A stretch of DNA of 6,135 bases from Bacillota bacterium (lineage in GTDB: Bacteria; Bacillota; Clostridia; Christensenellales; Aristaeellaceae): assembly GCA_023415715.1 (NCBI GenBank), contig JAEZJP010000331.1:1-6135 (forward strand), written 5' to 3'. Position 1 is the first letter of the stretch, and the number at the start of each line of letters is the position of its first letter. Shown in pieces: positions 1-6,013 of this stretch. Position numbers and translations under genes: made by a program. The notes below the pieces were generated by a model, which was given only the letters and a program-made list of their open reading frames with translations, had not been told where the DNA came from and ran no database searches.

Positions 1-55
1 TGAACCTAGACAATACGAGTCAGAGTCGTAGGTGCTGCCGTTACACCATTCCCCA
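1..55 (-). tRNA. tRNA-Gln (anticodon CUG), 3' part missing at window edge
   Basis: Read on the minus strand from 55, the sequence folds as a tRNA. The acceptor 5' strand is TGGGGAA (55-49), followed by T and G at positions 8 and 9. A 4-bp D stem GTGT/GCAC encloses a loop with the invariant GG. The 5-bp anticodon stem TACGA/TCGTA encloses the loop CTCTGAC, giving anticodon CTG, which reads CAG (Gln). A short variable region and the T-arm start CTAGG-TTCA follow. The window ends at about canonical position 57, so the rest of the T arm, the acceptor 3' strand and any encoded CCA lie outside. U at position 1 is the known bacterial tRNA-Gln feature (U1-A72) recognised in glutamine charging or transamidation. 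The gene is divergent from the ABC operon. Confidence 0.93.
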
Positions 56-82
56 ACATGCAATCAAAGGATTGCGAATGCC

Positions 83-111
83 ATTATAAAAGAAACAGAT
101 TATTTTGTCAA
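83..111 (-). promoter_or_regulatory. Consensus sigma-A promoter of the tRNA-Gln gene
   Basis: On the minus strand, TTGACA (111-106) and TATAAT (88-83) are separated by exactly 17 bp. Both hexamers match the vegetative consensus perfectly. The -10 ends 27 bp before the mature 5' end of the tRNA, leaving a leader of about 20 nt for RNase P to remove. A perfect promoter fits a highly transcribed stable RNA gene. Confidence 0.9.
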
Positions 112-127
112 GCAGTTTTTTGGGAAG

Positions 128-182
128 GCTGACAGCTTGCTGACAGCTTTCACTGGCTTTCACAGTTCACATTTTATTCACA
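128..182 (+). repeat. Cluster of short direct repeats, probable operator of the ABC operon
   Basis: Two repeat systems lie side by side. First, GCTGACAGCTT occurs twice in exact tandem (128-138 and 139-149). Second, TTCAC occurs four times on the same strand, at 149, 159, 166 and 177; the last three copies are TTCACA. The final pair is TTCACA-N5-TTCACA, an 11-bp period, and the first pair has a 10-bp period. The cluster sits just upstream of the operon's -10 element (203-208), where a -35 would be expected but none of good quality is seen. This is a usual position for activator sites. The repeats are seen directly; the operator role is inference. Confidence 0.55.
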
Positions 183-199
183 TCCCAGATGCATTCCTT

Positions 200-208
200 T
201 GTTATAAT
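200..208 (+). promoter_or_regulatory. Extended -10 promoter of the gldA-like operon
   Basis: TG-T-TATAAT (200-208) is a perfect -10 hexamer with an upstream TG dinucleotide (extended -10). No good -35 lies 16-18 bp upstream; the nearest similar hexamer, TTCACA at 177-182, is 20 bp away. Initiation near 215 would give a leader of about 26 nt containing AGGAG (231-235), 5 nt before the ATG at 241. A strong -10 with a weak -35 and upstream repeats suggests an activator-dependent promoter, but this is inferred. Confidence 0.7.
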
Positions 209-240
209 AACCCCGTAAAGCCTAGAAACGAGGAGCATTC

Positions 241-1197
241 ATGTTAAAGCTGGAAGGTATCTTTAAGCGCTACGGTTCCGTTTACGCCCTGAAGGACGTA
301 AGCTTTTCCGCTCCCCAAGGACAGGTGCTGGGGCTTTTGGGGCAGAACGGAGCCGGGAAGACCACGGCGCTGAATATTTTGACGGGGTACCTTTCGGCAA
401 CCCGGGGCACCGTAACAATCGGCGGGTATGATATTCTGCAAAACCCCAGGGAGGCCAAGCGGCTAATAGGATATTTGCCGGAGCAGCCGCCATTGTACGA
501 TGAGATGACGGTGGAAAGCTACCTTCGCTTTTGCTGCAGGCTGAAGGAAGTGGACCGCAAGGCCATTCCCGGCCATGTGGCAGAAATCCTTCACACAACG
601 GGCCTGGATGAGGTGGCCGGGCGGAAGCTTGGCAACCTTTCAAAGGGTTTTAGGCAGCGGGCGGGCATTGCCCAGGCGCTTTGCGGAGCGCCGGAGCTGC
701 TTGTGCTGGATGAACCTACCGTGGGCCTGGATCCTAAGCAGGTGACGGAGATACGCGCCCTGATCAAAAAACTTGGGGAAAAGCACACAGTGGTTTTCTC
801 CTCCCACATGCTTCACGAAATACAATCCTTGTGCCGGCGGGTGGTGATCCTTCATCAGGGCCGACTGATCAGGGAGGCGGACATGGAGGAACTGACTGGC
901 ACGACGGGGGATACGGTGCGTCTCCGGGTTTCCATTCAAATGAAGGAACGGCAGCTTCTGCCGGCTCTGACCGGACTGGATTGCGTGATGCGCGTCGAGG
1001 TGCTGCCTACCCCGGATGCGGACATCACCGAGGCGGTTCTCGAGTGCCGCAGGAATATGCAGCCTGAAACGAAGCTGTTTACACTGCTGTGCGGCTTGCA
1101 GGCTCCGATTTTGCGCCTGATGCCGATGTACGATACACTGGAGGAAGTGTTTCTGCAGGCAACCAGCGGGGCTGACCTCCCGGAAAAAAAGGACTGA
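241..1197 (+). CDS. GldA-type ABC transporter ATP-binding protein
   Basis: This is the cytoplasmic ATPase subunit of an ABC-2 type transporter, which hydrolyses ATP to drive the permease encoded next. All ABC motifs are intact in the 318-residue product: Walker A GQNGAGKTT (34-42), Q-loop Gln82 in YLPEQPPLYDEMT, signature LSKGFRQR (133-140), Walker B LLVLDEP with catalytic Glu158, D-loop GLD (162-164) and switch His189 in SSHML. The LSKG(F/Y)RQR form of the signature, the YLPEQPPLY segment and the roughly 100-residue C-terminal extension after the nucleotide-binding domain are typical of the GldA/CcmA-like subfamily. AGGAG at 231-235 supports the ATG at 241. It is the first gene of a four-gene operon, with 4 bases before the permease. 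Substrate unknown. Family assignment is strong; use of the name gldA would imply gliding, which is not supported. Confidence 0.93.
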   Translation: MLKLEGIFKRYGSVYALKDVSFSAPQGQVLGLLGQNGAGKTTALNILTGYLSATRGTVTIGGYDILQNPREAKRLIGYLPEQPPLYDEMTVESYLRFCCRLKEVDRKAIPGHVAEILHTTGLDEVAGRKLGNLSKGFRQRAGIAQALCGAPELLVLDEPTVGLDPKQVTEIRALIKKLGEKHTVVFSSHMLHEIQSLCRRVVILHQGRLIREADMEELTGTTGDTVRLRVSIQMKERQLLPALTGLDCVMRVEVLPTPDADITEAVLECRRNMQPETKLFTLLCGLQAPILRLMPMYDTLEEVFLQATSGADLPEKKD

Positions 1198-1201
1198 AAG
1201 A

Positions 1202-1912
1202 ATGATCGCAATTTGGAAGAGGGAGATACAAAGTTATTTTTCCACACCTGTGGGCTATGTGTTCATGGGCGTGTTCCTGGCGCTATCCGGAATCATGTTC
1301 TACCTGCAGAATATAAGCGCCCTGAACAGCAATGTGCTGTATCTATTGAGCCAGATCACGTTCCTGTGGCTTCTTCTTTCCCCGGTGCTTACTATGCGGC
1401 TCCTGGCTGAGGAACGGCACTTAAAAACAGATCAGCTTCTGCTTACGTCTCCCGTGTCCCTGTGGGGCGTGGTGGCCGGGAAGTATTTTGCCGCTGCGGC
1501 CGTGCTTTTAATAACGGTGTTTTTGACGCTTGGCTATGTGCTGGTGATAGCCATTTTCGGCAAGGTCTATCTTGGGGAACTGATAGTGGGCTATTTGGGC
1601 TTCATACTGCAGGGATGCTCCTTCCTGGCGCTGGACCTTTATGTTTCCGGGTCTGCCCGCAGCCAGGTAACGGCAGCTATTGCTGCTTTTGGTATCAACC
1701 TGGGGCTGTGGGTGCTTGATCTTTTGGCTACGGCGGTAACGCTGCCCGTGTTATCTCCGATTCTGCATTTTATAAGCCTGTATGACAGGTATCAGCCATT
1801 CCTGCTGGGACAGCTGTCTTATTCCAGCATTCTGTACTATGTGTCCTTCTGCTTCGTCTTCCTGTTTATGACAGTGCGCATGCTGGATGCGCGCCGCTGG
1901 AGGGAGGGCTGA
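1202..1912 (+). CDS. GldF-type ABC-2 transporter permease
   Basis: This 236-residue integral membrane protein is the channel-forming partner of the upstream ATPase. Six hydrophobic segments are visible, at about 17-35, 46-66, 95-118, 126-148, 155-178 and 208-227, the usual number for a short ABC-2 permease. The N-terminus (IWKREIQSYFSTPVGYVF) and the cytoplasmic-loop motif MRLLAEERHLKTDQLLLTSP (65-84) are the family hallmarks; in relatives the latter usually reads like MRLxAEEKRxGTxELLLTxP. Here the common Gly-Thr is Lys-Thr and the Glu is Gln. The ATG follows the preceding stop by 4 bases, with AAAGG (1188-1192) inside the end of the ATPase gene as a moderate ribosome site, so translational coupling is likely. 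One copy would act as a homodimer. Cargo cannot be read from the sequence. Confidence 0.9.
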   Translation: MIAIWKREIQSYFSTPVGYVFMGVFLALSGIMFYLQNISALNSNVLYLLSQITFLWLLLSPVLTMRLLAEERHLKTDQLLLTSPVSLWGVVAGKYFAAAAVLLITVFLTLGYVLVIAIFGKVYLGELIVGYLGFILQGCSFLALDLYVSGSARSQVTAAIAAFGINLGLWVLDLLATAVTLPVLSPILHFISLYDRYQPFLLGQLSYSSILYYVSFCFVFLFMTVRMLDARRWREG

Positions 1913-1914
1913 GC

Positions 1915-3369
1915 ATGAAGAAGCTGATGTTTTGGAAACACCCCAAATGGCGCTACGGCGGCTATGCCTTTGCTGTGACGGCCATCGTGATTACTATAGC
2001 GGTGCTCGTCAACCTGGGCTTTGGTGAACTGGAAACAAAAAACGGCTGGCGGAAAGATCTGTCCTTCAATAACCTGACCACACAAAGTGAAACAACATTG
2101 AATGTTTTAAATTCCCTGCCGTATCCCGTACACATATACGCGCTGTATACGCCGGGCAGCGAGGATCTGTCTCTTACTGAGGTATTGAACCGTTATCAGG
2201 CGGCCAGCAGCCTTGTGACTTATGAAATGCTGGAACTCAGCAAAAATCCGGGCCTTCTGGCAAAATTTCAGGGAAGTACGGAGAACACATTGACGGCCAA
2301 CAGCCTCATCGTTTCCTGTGATACAACGGGCCGCTACAAGATACTTACCACCGAAAGCTTTTCCACGGTGGGGTACAACATTGAAAGCGGCGAATACGGG
2401 GTAGATTTGTTGTATGAAAAGCGGATCAGCGAAGCGCTTTCGTATGTTACCCGCGCGGAAATACCGGAAATCATGCTGCTTAGCGGCAATGGCGAATTGG
2501 AAGGGGATAGCGTGGCGGCGCTTACACAGTCGCTGACAAGCAACAATTACTCCGTCCGATCCGTAAATCTGCGAAGCGGGGATACGCTTGATGCCCATGC
2601 GCTGCTGATGATCCTTTCTCCCATAAAAGACCTGACGAAAGAGGAGCTTGATTCCATCACCGCTTTTTCCAGGGCGGGCGGGGCCCTTTTCATTACCTGC
2701 GATTATTCAGACGATCTTACGGGCATGAACAATTATCTGTCACTGCTGCGTTCCTTCGGTATGGTGCCGCAATATGGCGTGGTAATTGCCTCCGCCGACG
2801 AGCCGGGTACCTTTTTTAGCGATAAAACCACATACTTGACGCCCCATGTTCTATCCGGCGAAGCCACCGATCCGCTTATAGCCGCCGGTGCGAATGAACT
2901 GATCCTGTATGGTCCCCGGGCTTTTGAGACACCGTCCACTGCCGTCAGCGGCCTGACGGTGACGCCGGTTTTGGCCAGCGGCTACAAGGCGTATCTGCGG
3001 GATATATATGGGGAGAACAAGACCACCGACCAGCAGGACACCGACCCTGTCGGTCCGTTTTCGCTGGCGCTGTTCAGCACCCGCACCCAGGAGGATGGAA
3101 CGCTTTCCCGGGCCTTTATCCTGGGCAGCAGCGTTGTACTGACCGAAAGCCAGTTTTATGAAATATCGTATAATCTGGAGTTCACGCTCAGGTTCTGCGA
3201 ATACCTGCTGAATCAAAAGCCTATTTCCCTGGATATCATCTCCAAACCTTACACTCGGCCGGGACTGAAGGAAGGAAGCCGTGTTGCCGGCGGCGCAGTA
3301 GCCGTGGCGATGCCCCTGATGGTTCTCATGCTTGCGTTGGTGATACTTCTGCCACGGCGCCACCGCTAA
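1915..3369 (+). CDS. GldG-family ABC transporter auxiliary membrane protein
   Basis: The 484-residue protein has one N-terminal membrane helix (about 16-34) and one at the extreme C-terminus (about 460-479, followed by RRHR). The roughly 425 residues between are probably extracytoplasmic. After helix 1 comes the family signature region DLSFNNLTTQSETTLNVLNS with PVHIYALY (48-78). A GldG/IFT52-like (ABC_transp_aux) domain follows, with EIMLLSGNGELEGDSV (185-200) and a strand-helix-strand block around LLMILSPIKDLTKEELDSIT and GGALFITCDY (230-264). No catalytic triad is evident, so a structural or ligand-handling role is more likely than an enzymatic one. A strong AGGGAGG site (1901-1907) overlaps the end of the permease gene, 7 nt before the ATG; the intergenic gap is 2 bases. 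In Flavobacterium, GldG forms a complex with GldA and GldF; a matching complex here is inference. Confidence 0.87.
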   Translation: MKKLMFWKHPKWRYGGYAFAVTAIVITIAVLVNLGFGELETKNGWRKDLSFNNLTTQSETTLNVLNSLPYPVHIYALYTPGSEDLSLTEVLNRYQAASSLVTYEMLELSKNPGLLAKFQGSTENTLTANSLIVSCDTTGRYKILTTESFSTVGYNIESGEYGVDLLYEKRISEALSYVTRAEIPEIMLLSGNGELEGDSVAALTQSLTSNNYSVRSVNLRSGDTLDAHALLMILSPIKDLTKEELDSITAFSRAGGALFITCDYSDDLTGMNNYLSLLRSFGMVPQYGVVIASADEPGTFFSDKTTYLTPHVLSGEATDPLIAAGANELILYGPRAFETPSTAVSGLTVTPVLASGYKAYLRDIYGENKTTDQQDTDPVGPFSLALFSTRTQEDGTLSRAFILGSSVVLTESQFYEISYNLEFTLRFCEYLLNQKPISLDIISKPYTRPGLKEGSRVAGGAVAVAMPLMVLMLALVILLPRRHR

Positions 3370-3381
3370 TTTGGAGGTTTC

Positions 3382-4869
3382 ATGGAAAAACCTTTGAAAA
3401 GAAAAAGGAAAGCAGCCCGCCCACGGCGGGTGCTTTTCCTTGTTTTGCTGGCCATCGCGATGGCGGCCGGTGCCGTATTTTTTTATATGGCATCCGTTAG
3501 CCCCGGAAAGGTTCCACTTGTGCAAAGCGCATCCACACGCCGTACGCTTGTAACACGAAAAGCGGAGGAGGTAGCCCGTATTGCCGTAACGCGAAAAAGC
3601 GGCGAAGGCTATGTGCTGATTGGGGAAAACGGCCGCTTGTCCGTTCAGGGCCGGCCGGATTTTGTGATGGACGAAGACAAGCAAAAATCGCTCCTGGATG
3701 ACTGCGCCATTCTTGACGCGGAGGATACGGTATCTGAATCCAGAGAGGAATGGGAGCCTCACAAGGCGGACTTTGGCCTTGATTCCCCTTCCGTCACGGT
3801 GGAGGTTACCTATACGGATGGCAAAACGGCTGTCTTTTCCTTGGGGGCAAAGTCACCGGTCAATAACTGGAACTATTTTGCTCTGGAAAATGATCCGGGG
3901 CTTTATCTTGCTTCGGCTGACCTGATTGAATTGTTCGACCAGGATGTGGCTGTGTTCCATCACGTTGACCAGCCTGTCATCCATCACCAGCGCATCGACA
4001 GTATCACCATACAAAATGGATTGGGTAATACAGAGGCCGCCTGGAAGCTGGAAACAGACATTACTGATCCCAACGCCCTTTCCGCATGGCGCATGATGGC
4101 ACCCTACAGCTATCCCTGCGATGCCGATGCCATGGAAACGCTTGTATCCGCCATGGAAAAGCTGTACCTTGGCCGGTTTGTATCCAAGGCAACGGAGGAA
4201 GCAAAGGTGCAGTACGGTTTTAAGCAGCCCAAGCGTATCATCACGCTGCACCAGGCCGCGGGGGAAATAGCCGCGGTAGGCGAATCCGGCGCATATGAGA
4301 TCACGCCTTATCCCGAAAGCACATTGACGCTGACGGTCGGCACAGCCGGGGACGACTATGTGGATTACGTTGAGGTGGGCGGTTCCATCTACCTGGTCAG
4401 TACCATTTCCCAGCCGCTATTAAGCAATTTGGTGCCGGAGAATACGCTTCTGCGCCAGCCTGCCGCCATCTCCATGGATACAATTCAATCTCTGACGGTG
4501 GAATCAAGCGGGGAAATCCGCACGTATACGCTAAGAAGGGTGGAGCGTGTGCTGCCCAACAATGAATTGGCTACCGATGAAAACGGCAACGTGCTGATGG
4601 ATACGTTTGTGGACCTGAATGGCCAGGAATCAAGCTTTCCGGATTTTGAGGCGGCCATCACCGCGCTGCAGAGCGTTACCGTTTCCGGCCGGCTGCCGGA
4701 GGGCTTTGTTCCAGAAGGAAGCAAATCCATCAAGCTGATCTTTACCCTCTTGGATGGAAGGACACGTACCTTGGAAACCGCTACCTTTGACGCGTTGCAT
4801 GATGCCCTTTCAGTGGACGGAACCTATCTGTACTATCTGCCCAAGGGTGCGATGGAGAAGGGGCTGTAA
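3382..4869 (+). CDS. DUF4340 domain protein, membrane-anchored
   Basis: The 495-residue protein begins with a very basic stretch (KRKRKAARPRR) and a single membrane helix at about 17-36. This predicts a cytoplasmic N-terminus and a large outside domain (signal anchor). It matches the DUF4340 type, typically encoded directly after gldG-like genes. Two similar blocks can be seen: FGLDSPSVTVEV leading to LGAKSPVNNWNYFAL and LYLASADLIELF (131-185), and YGFKQPKRIITL leading to VGTAGDDYVDYVEV and IYLVSTISQPLL (279-347). A third, more divergent part occupies 365-485. GGAGG at 3373-3377, 4 nt before the ATG, supports the start. It is the last gene of the operon, 12 bases after the gldG-like stop, and ends 3 bp from a convergent gene. 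Biochemical function is unknown; a scaffold or binding role with the ABC subunits is inferred from the constant gene order. Confidence 0.87.
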   Translation: MEKPLKRKRKAARPRRVLFLVLLAIAMAAGAVFFYMASVSPGKVPLVQSASTRRTLVTRKAEEVARIAVTRKSGEGYVLIGENGRLSVQGRPDFVMDEDKQKSLLDDCAILDAEDTVSESREEWEPHKADFGLDSPSVTVEVTYTDGKTAVFSLGAKSPVNNWNYFALENDPGLYLASADLIELFDQDVAVFHHVDQPVIHHQRIDSITIQNGLGNTEAAWKLETDITDPNALSAWRMMAPYSYPCDADAMETLVSAMEKLYLGRFVSKATEEAKVQYGFKQPKRIITLHQAAGEIAAVGESGAYEITPYPESTLTLTVGTAGDDYVDYVEVGGSIYLVSTISQPLLSNLVPENTLLRQPAAISMDTIQSLTVESSGEIRTYTLRRVERVLPNNELATDENGNVLMDTFVDLNGQESSFPDFEAAITALQSVTVSGRLPEGFVPEGSKSIKLIFTLLDGRTRTLETATFDALHDALSVDGTYLYYLPKGAMEKGL

Positions 4870-4872
4870 TTA

Positions 4873-5697
4873 CTATTCCGGCTGGCAGTCAGGGCAGAAA
4901 TAGATATTTCCGCCCAAATAAGCCTGGCGTACAAGCGTGCCGCCGCATACGGGACAAGGCTTGTCCAGCGTGTTTTTCGAAAGAAGGCATACATATCCGC
5001 CGGGCCGGCCATACAGGTCCTTTTCCGTGTCCCGGCCTCCCTTGTCTGTCATTTCCCGCAAGGTTTCCTTCACAGCGGCATATAACTGCGTTTTCTGCTC
5101 CTTTGTCAAAGACGACAGCTTTGTTTTGGGATGGATGCGCGCCCTGAACAAAATATCCTGCAAAACGCCGTTGCCAAGGCCGGGGATCCGCTGCTCCGTG
5201 GCCAGAAACGCCTTGGCGCTTAAAGTTCCCTTTGCTTCGGTCAGCATCTTTTCAAAATACATTTCGTCAAAAGTATCGTTAAGCGGAGACGGTTTCACTT
5301 TGGCGATATGGTAATAGGGGTTGTCGTATGCATCTGCTTTGAACGCCTGCATGCCCCCGTACATCTGTACGGTGCAAATGAGTGCCGACCCATCCGACAG
5401 TTCCACACACAGCTGGTGCTTGTCCGGACGCTTGGCGCCTGCAGGAAACAAACGCACATTGATGCCGTCGTTCACCACAAGGCGGGCATCGTGAGCTGCG
5501 ATTTCCACCTGCCCGCCGAAAGCGTGCGCATCGTCCACTGTTTTCCCGGCGAGAAGGTCATTGTATCCGGCGGGGTCACCATGGTAGAAGGCAAACCCGT
5601 GGGGAGTGGCATTGGCCTGTACTTTTTCGATGCGCTTTCCCAATATGCTTTCCCGCAACTGACGGGCAAGCGTTTGGCTTTCCGGAAGCTCCAGCAT
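4873..5697 (-). CDS. Divergent Fpg/Nei-family DNA glycosylase-like protein (altered active site)
   Basis: The 274-residue length and architecture are those of formamidopyrimidine-DNA glycosylase/endonuclease VIII. There is an N-terminal ELPES motif, a beta-rich N-domain, an H2TH region (about 140-230) with GLGN (173-176) and ILFRARIHP, LYGRPGG (228-234), and a C-terminal zinc finger with Cys248, Cys251, Cys268 and Cys271. Family enzymes excise oxidised bases using the amino group of Pro at position 2. Here position 2 is Leu (MLELPES), although the following Glu is kept. Other family residues are also changed by eye alignment: the Lys of the usual GKY motif is in GGQVEI (61-66), DPRRFG is not recognisable near 110-115, and the zinc-finger Arg (GGR or QR) is replaced in YLGGNIYFC. 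The start is firm: GGGAGGG (5710-5704) lies 6 nt before the ATG. Fold assignment is confident; glycosylase activity is doubtful. It may be a DNA-damage binder or use another nucleophile. Confidence 0.9.
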   Translation of the reverse strand: MLELPESQTLARQLRESILGKRIEKVQANATPHGFAFYHGDPAGYNDLLAGKTVDDAHAFGGQVEIAAHDARLVVNDGINVRLFPAGAKRPDKHQLCVELSDGSALICTVQMYGGMQAFKADAYDNPYYHIAKVKPSPLNDTFDEMYFEKMLTEAKGTLSAKAFLATEQRIPGLGNGVLQDILFRARIHPKTKLSSLTKEQKTQLYAAVKETLREMTDKGGRDTEKDLYGRPGGYVCLLSKNTLDKPCPVCGGTLVRQAYLGGNIYFCPDCQPE

Positions 5698-5728
5698 ATG
5701 GTTCCCTCCCGATATTCATATTTTTTCC

Positions 5729-5757
5729 AGTATATCATATTAGAATGGACCTTGCAA
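5729..5757 (-). promoter_or_regulatory. Promoter of the Fpg/Nei-like gene
   Basis: On the minus strand, TTGCAA (5757-5752) and TATACT (5734-5729) are spaced by 17 bp, and TG precedes the -10 by one base (extended -10). The -35 matches consensus at 4 of 6 positions and the -10 at 5 of 6. Initiation near 5722 gives a leader of about 25 nt carrying the GGGAGGG ribosome site. The gene is therefore probably transcribed on its own, separately from the zinc-ribbon gene upstream, which is closed off by its own terminator. Confidence 0.72.
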
Positions 5758-5781
5758 AACGAACAGGATCATTTCGTACAA

Positions 5782-5921
5782 TGACACACTTTTGAGGATC
5801 AACGAGGGGCCGCGGCGATGTGTTTGCAATCCTCCGGCGCTGCGGCACCACCGTTATGGCCCCTTTTTGGGAGGGCTGCCGACGAAGGAGGCTGGGGGAG
5901 TGTCAAAAGGGGGCTGAGGAT
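5782..5921. other. GC-rich, hairpin-prone non-coding spacer, possible degenerate dispersed repeat
   Basis: There is no credible gene between the Fpg-like start and the zinc-ribbon stop (about 316 bases). Its middle is unlike its AT-rich flanks. It is bounded by an inverted pair, TGACAC (5782-5787) and GTGTCA (5900-5905), and contains AGGGGCC (5805-5811) able to pair with GGCCCCT (5858-5864), plus runs of G such as GGGAGGG and GGGGG. From memory, its minus-strand text (GGCAGCCCTCCCAAAAAGGGG) resembles short GC-rich elements scattered between genes in gut Clostridia. That resemblance is not proven here. Confidence 0.35.
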
Positions 5922-5936
5922 GCTATATTAGTATGA

Positions 5937-5968
5937 GTAAAGAAAACCCCGCTTCCAAAGAAGCGGGG
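5937..5968 (-). terminator. Intrinsic terminator of the zinc-ribbon gene
   Basis: A perfect 9-bp stem, CCCCGCTTC (5947-5955) with GAAGCGGGG (5960-5968), closes a 4-nt loop. Read on the minus strand the hairpin is followed at once by TTTTCTTTACT (5946-5936), a good U tract. It begins about 45 nt after the stop of the minus-strand zinc-ribbon gene. On the plus strand the hairpin is followed by CTCTTG, not a U tract, so it acts in one direction only. It shields the Fpg-like gene from read-through. Confidence 0.93.
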
Positions 5969-6013
5969 CTCTTGTGCAAACGAATGTGTGGGCGGGGGTA
6001 GTTACCAGAGGAA

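Noticed and set aside
1..55. tRNA gene as an integration site for a mobile element
   Set aside because: No integrase, attachment-site repeat or phage/plasmid gene is seen in the window, and the tRNA 3' end, the usual site, lies outside it.
32..247. Open frame of 71 codons on the plus strand before the ABC operon
   Set aside because: It overlaps the antisense of the tRNA-Gln gene, both promoters and the repeat cluster, has no ribosome site, and ends inside the start of the real ATPase gene.
2851..3762. 303-codon open frame on the minus strand
   Set aside because: It lies opposite the gldG-like and DUF4340 genes, both with clear family motifs and ribosome sites. Its product is rich in His, Arg and Gln with no recognisable motif, as expected for an antisense shadow.
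4892..4915. Hairpin GGGC-A-GAAAT / ATTTC-C-GCCC at the operon's 3' side
   Set aside because: It has a mismatch and no U tract on either strand, and it lies in the codons of the glycosylase-like zinc finger, so it is not supported as a terminator.
5308..5784. 158-codon open frame on the plus strand
   Set aside because: It is antisense to the Fpg-like gene and runs through that gene's promoter; no family features or ribosome site.
5805..5868. AGGGGCC/GGCCCCT stem followed by a short T run, as a plus-strand terminator
   Set aside because: The loop is over 40 nt and only partly structured, the U run is short, and no plus-strand gene precedes it closely (the preceding gene is antisense).
5793..5921. 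TGAGGAT copies (5793-5799, 5915-5921) as a target-site duplication
   Set aside because: A 7-bp direct repeat within about 140 bp is expected by chance at appreciable frequency, and the copies do not sit immediately outside the inverted TGACAC ends.
5818..5931. 37-codon open frame on the plus strand inside the GC-rich spacer
   Set aside because: Product is Gly/Ala/Pro-rich without motifs, there is no recognisable promoter, and only a weak G-run stands upstream of the ATG.
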